NCBI GenBank assembly: GCA_948470475.1 | Contig: OX419342.1 | Location: 7,394,196 to 7,458,195 of the forward strand | Length of the DNA: 64,000 nucleotides | Direction of reading: 5' to 3' | Source: Galaxea fascicularis | Lineage: Eukaryota; Cnidaria; Anthozoa; Scleractinia; Euphylliidae | Shown: piece by piece, positions 46,901 through 56,407 of the stretch | Layout of the letters: every line of letters begins with the position of its first letter | Numbering within the stretch: the first letter of the stretch is position 1 | Position numbers and translations under genes: made by a program | Notes under the pieces: generated by a model | Told to the model about the DNA's origin: nothing | What the model saw: the letters and a program-made list of their open reading frames with translations, nothing else | Database searches by the model: none

Positions 46901-49900
46901 GAGATGTCAGATGGGTCTGTGATGAGAAGAAAAATTTCTTCTCATCACAGACCACCATTATTAACATTAAAATATTGAACGTTGACATGGCAGTGACGCG
47001 CCCTCATACTAAAGATATTATCGAAAATTTAACCCTGAGGAACTCGATTTTAGTCTAAGAAAGGTCTTTTTTGTCTTCGTCAGTCCAAGGCCTTATCAAC
47101 TTGTAATTAAGTGTGCATTTCGCATTCAAGGGAGGTACATCCACTGTGGTTAGTAATAGTAATTGGACCAAGTGGAGTACAATTCAGGGAGTACTTGGGC
47201 AAGCAATTTCAAAATTGAAGTTACGAGCACAATTACTCCCTGAATTGTACAACATGAGGTCCAATTACCAATTAATTGTATCAATAACAAATTTCAAGAT
47301 TAAGAAGATTGTGAGAACCTCCTTCGGGTGAAAAAGTCAGTCTTATGTTCCAGCAGTCTTACAAACAGTCAGAAAACATTATGAAAAGCTTTTAAAGTGC
47401 ACGTAATTGACGCATGAATGGTGTAGGTGTCCAATTACAGGTATCCAATTACAAAAAGTTGAAATTGGATACCTGTAATTGGACACCCACGTGATCGTGG
47501 GCCAATTACGCAACAAATAGGCGTGTACAGAACCAATCAGAATCGAGAATTTTGTTATAGATACAATTAGCATAATAATATCAACTGGCAAGTACAGTTC
47601 AACCCATATCGTGGCACTAGGCATTTGTGCCCAGTGGCACAAGGGATATGCAGTGATTGGTACTTGATTGGTTGGCTGCAAATTGGTCAGACTATGAACC
47701 ATAAGTAACTGTTTTGCCTTAAAATCAAAATTGGTGGAACAAAAGCTGCTCATGGTGTAAGAAATCCAAGCTACATGTATTAACACAAAAGAGTACTTTA
47801 CTACTTTATTAATAGTGAAATTTAGTACTAAAATGCCAAAAGAGAGATTATCTGGAGTATTATCATTTTTCGACAAAGTACGCACTTATGACAGGATTGC
47901 ATAGTTGCAGAAAATATCCGTAACTCCCCACAGATGTTATTTTGGGTATGTCCCCCCCCCCCCCCCCGCACCCTACCCTCTCCACACCCCTCTGGAAATT
48001 TTACTCATGGGATTTCCACTGACCTTTTGGGGAGGTATGTGTATTTTGTGGAACTTCACATTGCACAAAAAACCTTAAAAAATACTCACATAGAGATTGC
48101 ACCTTGCTGGAATACAGTCATGGCATGTACCAGTATACCCCTTGAGGGTAGTTGTTAATCTGTTGTGTTTTACATATTTAGAAGGTGGAGGAAGAAAGGT
48201 AAATGAGAACAAGCTTCTGACGCAAAAGAAGAACAGGTAGAGATGCTATATAATGTAAATTATTCAGCTGCCAGTGTCTGTCACTCGGTTGACTCAGTTG
48301 GTGGAGCACCGCACTGCTGTGCGGGAGGTGATGGGTTCAAACCTCAGCTAGACCAACACTCAGGGTCTTCATCCCTTTGAATGCCAAGGATGTATATACA
48401 GGGGGTGTATGTTACAAGTTAAATTTCATCTCAGGTGATTTTTTATTTAACCTAGGGGAAAATGAAATTCCTTTGTCTTCTCATGAATAATTAGGATTAG
48501 GAGACAAAGGAATTTCATTTTGACCTAGGTTAAATCAAAAATAACCTGAGATCAATTTTAACCTGTAACATATATATGTCCAACAATATGAGCCTCAGAT
48601 ACCAAGGACAGATATATATGTCCTCTATGAAGCTTTGTTTTCTGTTACCTGGTCATTCACATATTTTTGCAGTGGTCATTTAAAAGGACCTGGGAGACAT
48701 TAACAGGACTGTCATTAGTACCCAGTAACTGGCTTTTGTAGCCAGTTACTACAGTAAAATCAGCCGGCTACTCTCAGTGACAAAATCAGGAAAATAACAG
48801 CTACAGGAAGATTTGCTCGATTTTTGACCAGCTAGTTTCCCTAAGAGACCAGCTTCTAAAAATCTTAATGACAGCCCTACATTAAATAATTCACTGACCA
48901 AGAAAATTTTGTATTGTTGGCACAACATATACCCAGGAGGCTTTGTATAAGATGGTGGCCAGCTCACATGGCTCACATCAGATGATAACCAAGGAACTTT
49001 TAGAGGAAGTTTCACCAATAGAGACTCTGAATTTAGTGACAAGGAAAGTGAAAATGTTTTGGAATATAATGAGAATAGCTCTGGCTCCGAAGCAGACGAT
49101 GAAAGCGGCGTAGAAGGCGAAAGTTTTGAGGAACATGACAACCAGAGTGCTAGTGAAGACAGTGAAAGTGAAGAGGAAACTGGGGCACCTAACAGAGGTC
49201 AAAAAATGGTGAAAGTCTGTAAATTTGGAAAACATGCAAAATCCAATATGGCTGCCAGTTGTAGGGCCTGTACCTGGGTTGGCATTCAAAGGGTTAAATA
49301 ACTGAGGAGAAGTGCTGCCTTTGTAATGACATCTGCATATGGTTAGACTTCTGGTCTTCTCAGATGAGGACAAACTGTAGGTCCAACCCAGTGTTGTGGT
49401 CTGTATATTGATGGTTAGGATGGGTAAATGCTGCATGAGCTAATCTTCAATCCAACTTTGATGATGGTGATGATGGTGATAATGATAGTGATGGTGGTGA
49501 TGATGATGACGATGATGATGATGATGATGATGATGATAATAATAATAATGATGATGACGATGATGATGACAATGATAATGATGGGGGGGGTTCTGTTGAT
49601 GGGGAAAATGACTAAAAATGTTGTACAGTGTTGAACAGTTGAACAGCGTACATGTATTTACTGGGAAGTGGTTTAAACTTTGTGAGATTATAATTTTTAT
49701 GGGGGATTTTGACTGACAAATAATTAAATTAAATTAATGCTTGGCTATCTTTTAGTTAATCTTTTACAATTTTAATAATGTTCTTGTCCTTTGTTGTCAG
49801 ATTTAATCCCTACTCAACCTTCAACAAGTGCAGAATCTGTAAACAGACTGTCCATCAACCACATTCTCACTATTGTCAGGGTAATGTACAAGCTATTTTT

Positions 49901-51217
49901 TTATGCAATGGTCAGTCTATTAGTACATAGTTATGCCTTTTAACTCCTTGATAGATACCCAACCCCACAAGTAGTCCTGTTGCTTTTCTCAACATCATGC
50001 TTGAATAAAGGATGTTGTTGTTGATTAGTCTAGAGGAGTTTGCGATAATTATAGAAAAGATGCGCAAATTACATCATGAGGCCAGGAAAGTAAAACAGCA
50101 ATGTATACAACCATAATTCCATTTGTGAGTGTGTACATACCCTGATTACATACAGAGGATGTCAGAATGTGTTAAGAACATGAGTCACGCTACTCGTCTG
50201 TGGCTCGTAGCGAACTTCTCTGTACTTCTTACCACATTTTGATGTCATCCTTGTGTTATCAGGGTACCGGAATTGAATCTATTTGTTAAGAATATTATCA
50301 TACATTTAAAGTGCTGGTGAAGAGGATGTTGTTGATATAAGTTCATATGATGAATCGAAATGCTATAGGTTGTTGTTGTTGTTGTGGTTGACTTGTTTTT
50401 TTAAAATAACTTACATTTATTTTTGTTTTAATTTACTTAGGTTGTGCTTACAAGAAAGGTTTGTATCTTTTCTGCAATTGCTTTGCTTCCATCCTAACCT
50501 TTTTTATTTGAAACATCGCTTTCAAGACAGCAGAATTAAGCGTCTTCACGTTTCTCGCATTGTTTACCTTTCTTTTTTTTTTTTTTTGCTCTTGTTAAGC
50601 GCTTTTGAACTTTACGGATACTAGCGCTATATCAATATTTTATTATTATTCGTCTTAATGAGAGCTACAGTATATTTTCCCAGACCTTTTATTTGTTGTG
50701 TTTTGTAAGGATGGCTCCAACTTCATAGGAAGTAGTCTCCATAGGAAATCCTAAAAAGTGTTCACTTGAATAATTTACTTGTGCCAGAAGCTCCTAGGTT
50801 CAAACCACATACAGTCGTGATACAAGTCAGAAGCACTCTTCCGATGGTGGTAAAGAGGGGGCGAGGTGGGGGGGGGGGGGAAAGGGGGGGGTGTGTCTTG
50901 ATCACGTTTCACAGAAAATAAAACGGTCCTTTCACAATTCACGAAAACATAATACACAATAAAAATCACGGCGAATTAAACATTTATTTCTCGTTTCACG
51001 GAAAATATTTTGCAAAATCCCGTTTCACGGCCACTGTGGAAATCACGATTCTCGAGGGGAAAACAAGCCATTTCAGATTTCACGGGGGAAAAAAGTGCCG
51101 ATCACGAGTCACGAAAATAATCTGAGTAATGAAGTCAAAGACCTTGAGGTCGTACTTGACCGTCACCTTACCTTTAAGAAACTATCTCCCTTAACCCTTT
51201 CCTCCCTAAGAGTGACT

Positions 51218-51262
<45 letters not shown>

Positions 51263-52230
51263 AGGGAGACCCCTCAGGGGTTAAAGGGTTAAAGCCCAGG
51301 TCAAACGTTTGGCCAGAGCTTGCGTGCGCTTGCGATGACTTGCGCGCAAGTCGACGCAAGTTTTTCATCGTTTGACCACCCAACCCAAGTCAATGCAAGT
51401 TGACTGATGTCCATTCGTTGTTATAGCAACCTATTAGCCAACGAAATACAGGATTTAAGGTTATATTTTGGCCGCTCGGGACTAAGCCCGTAACCTTGAA
51501 ATGGTTTTTTTTTGCGACTTGCGTGTACTTGCGAGGAAACTTGCGAGTCCGTTTGGCCAGGGCTTAAAACTCACATCAACAACATTTACCGTTCTGTTTC
51601 ACGTTCCATTCGCTACATTGGAAAAATTAGGAAATTCATTGTTCTATCCAACTCTGCTACGGAGCGCCTTATACATGCTTTTATTTCTTCTAAACTTGAT
51701 TATTTCAACATTATTCTCTATGGTCTACCCTCCTATGAGTACAACTACAACGGTTGCAAAATACAGCTGCAAGGCTAACCGTCGGAGCCAAAACGTCAGC
51801 TCACATCACTTCAATTTTAAAGAGCCTACATTGGCTTCCTGTTAAAGAAAGAATAATTCAGTTTTAAAATTCTTCTGGTTACTTGTTCTCCACGGCTTTG
51901 CCCCTCCCTATTTAAACGAGCTTTTATTTCATTACACGACTCAGCGTTCACTACGGTCAAGCAGTTTCAATTTGCTGTCTATTCCAAAGACTAAAACTGC
52001 TTCCTACGGAGACAGATCCTTCTCGGTTATCCCACGAAGGCTTTGCAACGACCTGCTTAATATCATTAAACAGTGTTCGACCGTTGACTGTTTTAAATCG
52101 AGATTAAAAACTTTGTTTTTCAAGAGAGCTTTCTCGGATTAGGGTCTTTTGTTAGTTATTAGGGTTTTTATTTAAAGGATTGTAAAAAGCATCGAGATCT
52201 CCATGTGATGTATAATGCGTTTTTAAGCAC

Positions 52231-52291
<61 letters not shown>

Positions 52292-52403
52292 CATCATCAT
52301 TTACCACCCTTTCTTATGGTACTTTTTTTTTCTTCCAGGTATCTGCGCCATGTGTGGGAAACAAGTCTTGGACACTACAAACTACAGGCAAACTTCAGTG
52401 TAG
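36210..52403 (+). CDS. CRIPT: CRIPT, cysteine-rich PDZ-binding protein / minor spliceosome factor
   Basis: Six coding exons: 36210-36225, 46792-46857, 48182-48236, 49801-49880, 50441-50458, 52339-52403 (TAG). All have GT/AG sites and matching phases; joined they give 99 residues (human 101). The protein begins MVCDKCQKKLGKVICPDPWK and keeps the Cys pairs CRIC, HYCQGC and CAMC, which fit the known Zn-binding fold; it ends QTSV, a class I PDZ ligand. CRIPT was described as a PSD-95 partner and more recently as a minor-spliceosome component. The fifth exon is only 18 nt. Intron 1 (10.6 kb) hosts repeats, a LINE and a candidate minus-strand gene. Exons 1 and 2 are short but match the family closely, so the model is firm. 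Confidence 0.95.
37600..42260. repeat. Complex direct and inverted repeat array
   Basis: Related ~250-570-bp units occur in direct orientation at 37640-37900, 38160-38400, 38800-39060, 39360-39660 and 39900-40100, and inverted at 41040-41290 and 41530-41800. Marker words: GGACCAGATAATTTCTTGC, TTTTAGCGCGAGCCCACCAT, GCGCGAGCCCACCATCTGAA. The outer arms 38351-39400 and about 41230-42256 are long inverses (e.g. CAGTTGGATATAACTTACTGG mirrored near 42120). Several chance frames give the same short peptides on both strands. No coding gene. Might be a large TIR element expanded internally or a satellite-like block; lies in CRIPT intron 1. Confidence 0.75.
40862..40928. repeat. Hexanucleotide array (GCCGTC/GCCGTT)n
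   Basis: Around eleven units of GCCGTT or GCCGTC between the direct and inverted arms of the large array. GC-rich against an AT-rich background. Confidence 0.85.
42629..43760 (+). pseudogene. 5'-truncated non-LTR retrotransposon (CR1/Jockey-like)
   Basis: A 332-codon open frame ending at 43627. It starts inside RT: GVPQGSILGPLFF, then ALFADDCKIS (catalytic FADD box), then the RT thumb and the C-terminal region LRTLYCALVRSNVEYCSVVW and RRATKFI, typical of CR1/Jockey-type LINEs. Endonuclease and the first half of RT are absent, so this is a classic 5' truncation. The frame is otherwise uninterrupted, suggesting a fairly young insertion. About 130 bp of AT-rich 3' UTR follow; no clear poly(A) tail. 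Inserted in CRIPT intron 1. Apparent methionine starts have no meaning here. Confidence 0.88.
44473..46526 (-). CDS. Candidate small gene nested in CRIPT intron 1
   Basis: Exon 1 46526-46392 (135 nt, phase 0, donor TTG|GTAAGT) reads MMPRRREWPSDFSDCAPITS and ends SSSDEEDTCSL. Exon 2 45253-45142 (acceptor TTATACAG, phase 0) reads ETRYTSLLRKGCPFLSENEN then GIEWIYSCSCYKQR and ends at G|GTGATG in phase 1. A third block 44607-44473 has a strong acceptor (TTTCCTTTTCAG) and reads open for 44 codons in phase 0 (KSFVVKYGALREASSNAGKW), but phase 1 is needed after exon 2; in that phase it stops after ~18 codons. So the 3' end is unresolved. Family not recognised. Antisense-nested in CRIPT; its ATG lies 265 bp from CRIPT exon 2. 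Confidence 0.4.
46914..46953. repeat. 40-bp near-perfect hairpin after CRIPT exon 2
   Basis: GGTCTGTGATGAGAAG...CTTCTCATCACAGACC with virtually no loop, 57 bp past the exon 2 donor. It is preceded by short direct repeats of GATGGGTCT. Confidence 0.8.
47161..47266. repeat. Inverted-repeat element, AATTGGACC ends
   Basis: AATTGGACC...GTACAATTCAGGGAGTA is mirrored by TACTCCCTGAATTGTAC...GGTCCAATT. About 106 bp. Confidence 0.65.
47426..47487. repeat. Perfect 25-bp inverted repeat
   Basis: GGTGTCCAATTACAGGTATC (continuing CAATT) is followed after a 12-nt loop by its exact inverse ending CCTGTAATTGGACACC. It shares the CCAATTAC word with the preceding element. Confidence 0.8.
48275..48405 (+). 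mobile_element. tRNA-derived SINE-like sequence
   Basis: CGGTTGACTCAGTTGGTGGA (48293-48312) resembles a tRNA A box and GGTTCAAACC (48334-48343) a B box, with tRNA-like spacing. Downstream sequence is not tRNA-like, and no intact cloverleaf is formed, so a SINE head rather than a tRNA gene. Lies in CRIPT intron 3. Confidence 0.6.
48409..48571. repeat. Foldback element, 163 bp
   Basis: TATGTTACAAGTTAAATTTC...GAAATTCCTTTGTCTTC is the near inverse of GAAGACAAAGGAATTTC-type sequence through ACCTGTAACATA. Arms are about 70 bp. Inserted next to or within the SINE-like sequence. Confidence 0.75.
48956..49301 (+). CDS. Acidic open frame, doubtful
   Basis: The frame reads from about 48956 (LTWLTSDDNQGTFRGSFTN) through an acidic Ser/Glu stretch (SEADDESGVEGESFEEHDNQ, SEDSESEEETG) to CKFGKHAKSNMAASCRACTW and a stop at 49301; the first ATG in frame is at 49059. 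The composition bias over about 100 codons is unlike intron noise, and resembles the acidic N-termini of some piggyBac-type transposases, though nothing else supports that. It lies on the sense strand in CRIPT intron 3. Could be a transposon fragment or chance. Confidence 0.3.
49455..49585. repeat. (GAT)n/(GGT)n microsatellite
   Basis: About 130 bp of GAT, GGT and AAT triplets, ending in a run of eight G. In CRIPT intron 3. Confidence 0.95.
51190..51291. repeat. TTAACCCTTT inverted-repeat element
   Basis: Starts TTAACCCTTTCCTCCC and ends GGGGTTAAAGGGTTAA. Inserted into the LINE fragment; TTAA at both ends fits a TTAA-targeting family. Confidence 0.6.
51290..51569. repeat. AAGCCC-TIR element in the LINE fragment
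   Basis: Left AAAGCCCAGGTCAAACGTTT and right GTTTGGCCAGGGCTTAAA are inverse (AGCCCxGGxCAAACG). The interior is rich in CTTGCG/CGCAAG words on both sides. About 280 bp, abutting the TTAACCCTTT element. Confidence 0.65.
52229..52302. repeat. (ATT)n(ATC)n microsatellite
   Basis: About 20 ATT triplets followed by a few ATC, 37 bp before the last CRIPT exon. Confidence 0.95.
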
Positions 52404-52740
52404 CTGAATACGAAACTGTTAGCATTTATGCATGGAATTGTACAATGTAAAAAAGGCGACATGAGAAAATTGCGGACTCTTTATGTTGTTGCAAAACAAA
52501 CTACAAACAAACTTCAGTGTGGCTTTGAATACTTAGCTGTTCACATTCACGCATGAAAGTATACGATGTAAAAAGGCATCGTCAGAAAATTACAGGATCA
52601 ATGTGTAAATTTATGTTGCTGCAAAACAAACTACAGACAAACGCCAGTGTATGCAAAGAGCGAACTGTTTTGTAAAGGCAGCGTGTGAAAACAACACACC
52701 TTGTAACCTTATTGGCTAATAATTAGCCCATAAGGCGAAG
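52377..52740 (+). repeat. Three tandem copies of the CRIPT end / 3' UTR
   Basis: The last coding bases (AACTACAGGCAAACTTCAGT at about 52380) recur at about 52499 (AACTACAAACAAACTTCAGT) and 52629 (AACTACAGACAAACGCCAGT). Each is followed by related sequence (CTGTT, CATG, GTACAATGTAAAAA / GTATACGATGTAAAAA). The spacing is about 120-130 bp. Only the first copy is coding. Confidence 0.75.
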
Positions 52741-52801
52741 CCGAATGGGCTATTGACCCGGGGCCCTTGAGGGCGAAGGGTCTAATTGTTTTAGTATCAC
52801 C

Positions 52802-52837
<36 letters not shown>

Positions 52838-53091
52838 CAAATGCAAGTTGAAATGAGATGCAATTATTTGGGAATAAAACGAAGGAAAGCGTCATACTCG
52901 ATTGCTACTCGAAGCGTAGCCAATCAAAATGCAGGACTTGCATTGGTCCACCATTTGATGATACTAAACAGGATTATCCCCTTAAAGCTTTGTTTGTTTT
53001 GAAGAAATAAAAAAAAAACAATAGACGCAATGTAGAGGAGCTTTCTTGTAAATATCATATTTTTATTTTCTTGATTGTATCACACATTTCT

Positions 53092-53526
53092 CAGGGGCAC
53101 CCAACGAGCCAAATCAACCAAGTGCTGTAAAAAGGCATTTTTAAGTACCTCGTGGTGTTTGTAGCCTGTTTAAAGTGATGTTTCCAGTAGCTAGACGAAT
53201 TTGATCTGTTCGGATTCTTCAGCTGAAACTTTAATTGCCTGAAAAAATTTTAGGGAACAAAATCTTCCTTTGAGAAATTGCCAGCTAAAGTAAACTTTAC
53301 ACGAACTTTCTAGGGAAGTATTTGCTTTCCGAAACTGCTAGCTGACATTTTTGACTGTCAAATCCTTCCGAAAACGTCAGGGGCTATTATTCTGCCATTG
53401 TGTATCTTTTAGGCCAAGTTTCAGTAACGAGAATCCAAGTGCACTCTTTCATGGACACCGAAAACCTTAGGCGAACCAGCCTCCACCGAACGGACATCTA
53501 CCGAAACTTGTCGTTGAGTGCCTCAG
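53092..53526. mobile_element. TIR element, family CAGGGGCACC, copy 2 (diverged)
   Basis: Begins CAGGGGCACCCAACGAGC and ends near GTCGTTGAGTGCCTCAG, a mutated form of the copy 1 end. Internal matches to 12103-12563 include TTTGATCTGTTCGGATT and AAAATTTTAGGGAA. Frames across its right half are not genes. Confidence 0.75.
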
Positions 53527-54264
53527 TGGTGACAATTTTGCTACGAAGGTTGGGGGGGGGGGGGGGGGGCTTTTTGACCCGCGGCCCAAATGAAATGGAA
53601 GTGTTGCAGATAACATATGATGACTCCGAACGTCTTTTTGGTGCCGTAGCAACTCGCCCAATGAAACTAACAGGCACGGAAGAAAAGACGGGGACACCCA
53701 AACCGTAAGCAAAAAGCTGGGAAGCAGTGCCATTTACGGAGTTTTTTGTCGGCAAGCTAGCACCGTTTGGTCTGTTTTGGTAGAATGCTTTTTTTTTTTT
53801 TGGGGGGGGGGGGTGGGGGGGGACAGTTCGATGACCTCCGAAGATCCTAGCTGGTCCTGTTCTGCCCCTAAAAAGACACAGCTATCTCTTGTGAATAGGC
53901 ACGCTGTTCGTTGTCTGTTGTCCTGACCTCAACATCCATATTGTCTTAACTGATCTTTTCTTATTTCTTATACTACTAATTCAGCGAATTTGGTTCAGTG
54001 AAACATCAAGCCATTTCTTGTTTGATGATCATTCCCTTTATTCTCATAACCCGTGTCTTGCCTGAAATGGTGATAATGTAAGGAGAAAGTAGGCTCTGGT
54101 CACTATCATGGCCTAAAGGGTTAGGGTCGAGACTCGAGAAGAACATAAGCGCGTAAAGGCCATTTTGTCAGCATTACATTCCGTTCACAGTAGCCGCGTC
54201 GGACACCTCATGTAATTTACACAACGGAATTTTCCCATCTACGTAAGTCGCCCCTTTCTACACA

Positions 54265-54478
54265 AGGGGTGCTTTCCATTCGACGAAATTTTCGAAAATT
54301 TCGGGTGGGAATTGAATGGAACAGGATCTTTTCCGGGAAAGATTTTCGAAAATTTAGGACAAGCTTTTCAGTGTTCCCGAAAAGTGGGAGTGACGACCGA
54401 GAATAAGCCCGTTCCATTCGAGACCGAAATTTCCGAAAATTCAAACCGAAAATTTTGGGGGAATGGAAAGCGCCCAAG
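54265..54478. repeat. Inverted-repeat element, GGGCGCTTTCCATTC ends
   Basis: Left GGGGTGCTTTCCATTCGACG and right GGGGGAATGGAAAGCGCCC are inverse; the interior is rich in GAAAATTTTC/CGAAATTT words. About 210 bp. Confidence 0.7.
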
Positions 54479-55093
54479 GTACAACTTTTATATCACGCTG
54501 AGATGATACTTCAAGCTCGAAATGTTCATGAAATAGTCTTCAATTTTAAAGAAAAAAAACTTGTTATGACAGGTAGTGGGATTAACACACTAACCAGTAG
54601 ACAACCGCAGATTTGTTGAATGCTAAGGAAACAATTTAAATATATACAGCAACAAGCGCAAGCCTAACCCTGATCTGAAAAAAGGAGTGACTTGAAAGAG
54701 AAAACTACATTGTGTAAATTGCATGAGGTGTCCGAAGGAGCTACGGCGGCTGGGATCTATTGATAACGTATACGCTGCTTTAGGGATAGAAGCGCGCTTG
54801 CGCACAAGTTGCAGGGTTCCACGCTTTAGGACACAAATTCAAACTACTTTAATCTCACGCGACTTTCACGTGACTTTTTTTTTTGCAGTAGCCGAACTTT
54901 TTTAGAAAAAAATTATCATAATGTCACGCCTTGAAAACATCCCTTAATTTTTGCATTTCCCAGTTTGTTCTTTATTATATTGAAGGACCACATTCGATTG
55001 ATCAGTGGAATGACAAACAGGTGAAAATGATAAACGATACACTGTACTGCCAAAATCTGAAAACAATGGTATGGGGCGCATCACCCGAATTTG

Positions 55094-55262
55094 AATAGGC
55101 CATTTCCAAATTACCTCAGGCCTTACAAAGCGAGTCTTGGTGCTCATCCTTTCACATGCAAATCAATTTTGATTCACATGAAAATGAGTTTAATTTGCGT
55201 GTAAATTAAAATCAAGACCCGCTTTGAAAAAGAGGCCTGAGGTAATTCGGAAATGGCCTATT
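55094..55262. repeat. Palindromic element, 169 bp
   Basis: AATAGGCCATTTCCAAATTA then CCTCAGGCC is the inverse of GGCCTGAGGTAATTCGGAAA then TGGCCTATT. The arms continue (AAAGCGAGTCTTGG / CAAGACCCGCTTT). Confidence 0.75.
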
Positions 55263-55462
55263 AGATTGGGCCTTATTATAATGGCGACTAATTTTCCCTA
55301 ATTAAATTACTTCCCTGACTGAGCCTTGATTAGTGTGTATGTAATCTCTATTTCTTTAACCAATCAATCAAAAGTGTAATTCAGTTGTTAGCTAAACTGA
55401 TGATCCGTGAAAACAAACTTTATTTGGCTTTTTGTGTAATACTAAAGTCAGGTACTGCCACC

Positions 55463-56407
55463 TTAAACCGAAGGACACCAAAGTTTTGCGACAGTACTCT
55501 TTACAGCTTGCCTCACTTCCCTCATCTTCCAGCAGTAAAGAATTGGGTTCAGCGAGGAATTTAAGAAAACCAAAGTGATGGCAATTCTGTTGGCCAGAAC
55601 ATGCCACGAAGATAACTTGCTTTCAGTCGATAGCAATGTCGCTATACCATTAGGCAGGTAACAAGCAACCAACGTCAGCTGCAGCCACAGCGCGCTGGAA
55701 ACTGCCTTGCGGTATCGCGCCACGTTGATTTGGCCCGAATAGCTTGGTTGCTCATTTTCAACTTCTTGAACTTGATTTTGACGTTCACGGAGCTTGAGAA
55801 AAATCTTTGTGTAAGAAACTGAAGAGACTATCAAACAGAACGCGGTAACAAAGTGGGTATATCTAACAGCAACTTGGTTATCTTTCACGTACATTGTTGA
55901 ACAGACGATAGAAATAACCCAAAATATAATCACGGTAATGTAAGTGTGCCTTACCGTAACAACCTGTCTGTATTTGAGTCCCATCGATAGCGCGAGAAGT
56001 CGATCCACGCTGATGGCGGTCATGGTCAACAGGGACATTCCACACAAAATGTAACTAGTTATAACAAGAGCGACAAATGCATGGCGACAGATGTCCCAAT
56101 TTTTGTTCATCAAAGACATCCAATATAGAACAGCCACAGGCTCCGAAATAAGACCGACGCAAAGATCGGTGGTCGCCAAACATCGAAGAAGAATTTTGGA
56201 CGGCTGGTGAAGGGAAGTCTCCTTGTGAAGGGCGACAACGATCAGAGTGTTCCCCAGAAATGCAGTGATGGCAAGAAAAACGTTGACTATCACTGCAAAG
56301 TTTGTCGACTCTTGGAGTATCCCATCAGCTAGATCATCTGCATCTGAGCAGTATTGGTATTCAAATTTCGTTTCTTTTTCACTTCCAGTGAAGTTGGGAC
56401 TTGCCAT
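55463..56407 (-). CDS. Class A (rhodopsin-like) GPCR, intronless
   Basis: 314 residues, seven hydrophobic segments. N-glycosylation site NFT (5-7); TM1 holds GNTLIVV with the conserved Asn at 53; TM2 has LATTD (Asp 81); the E/DRY position reads DRL (135-137); TM4 Trp at 163; TM6 reads CYLP (249-252); TM7 has NPILY (287-291). The second extracellular loop is very short and has no Cys, which with the overall pattern recalls the melanocortin/cannabinoid/lysolipid/adenosine group; the ligand cannot be told. A single-exon gene with start at 56407 because upstream is stopped in frame. Paralogous to the next gene at 58185-59111. Confidence 0.9.
   Translation of the reverse strand: MASPNFTGSEKETKFEYQYCSDADDLADGILQESTNFAVIVNVFLAITAFLGNTLIVVALHKETSLHQPSKILLRCLATTDLCVGLISEPVAVLYWMSLMNKNWDICRHAFVALVITSYILCGMSLLTMTAISVDRLLALSMGLKYRQVVTVRHTYITVIIFWVISIVCSTMYVKDNQVAVRYTHFVTAFCLIVSSVSYTKIFLKLRERQNQVQEVENEQPSYSGQINVARYRKAVSSALWLQLTLVACYLPNGIATLLSTESKLSSWHVLANRIAITLVFLNSSLNPILYCWKMREVRQAVKSTVAKLWCPSV

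Larger units (their letters stand above)
51119..52145 (+). pseudogene. CR1/L2-like LINE 3' fragment with nested insertions
   Basis: LEVVLDRHLTFKK (51140-51180) is interrupted by about 390 bp and resumes near 51570 as THINNIYRSVSRSIRYIGKI, then ISSKLDYFNIILYGLPSYE, and after a frameshift HFNFKEPTLASC-type frames in which LKSLHWLPVKERI is readable in another phase, ending near LKTLFFKRAFSD. This is the C-terminal region after RT in CR1/L2 elements. Several frameshifts make it non-functional. In CRIPT intron 5. Confidence 0.7.
52741..55462. other. Intergenic region with inverted-repeat elements
   Basis: 2.7 kb with no supported exon. Holds the elements listed separately plus G-rich runs at 53552-53569 and 53800-53822. 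Confidence 0.5.

Noticed and set aside
47379..47885. 168-codon minus-strand frame
   Set aside because: Covers a perfect inverted repeat and low-complexity sequence; no motif or splice support.
48293..48365. Possible tRNA gene
   Set aside because: A- and B-box-like words are present but no acceptor stem or intact cloverleaf could be drawn; SINE head is more likely.
49428..49634. Met-rich frame
   Set aside because: Translation of the GAT/ATG microsatellite.
52205..52450. Plus-strand frame with a poly-Tyr run
   Set aside because: Translation of the ATT microsatellite running into the last CRIPT exon in the wrong context; only 52339-52403 is coding.
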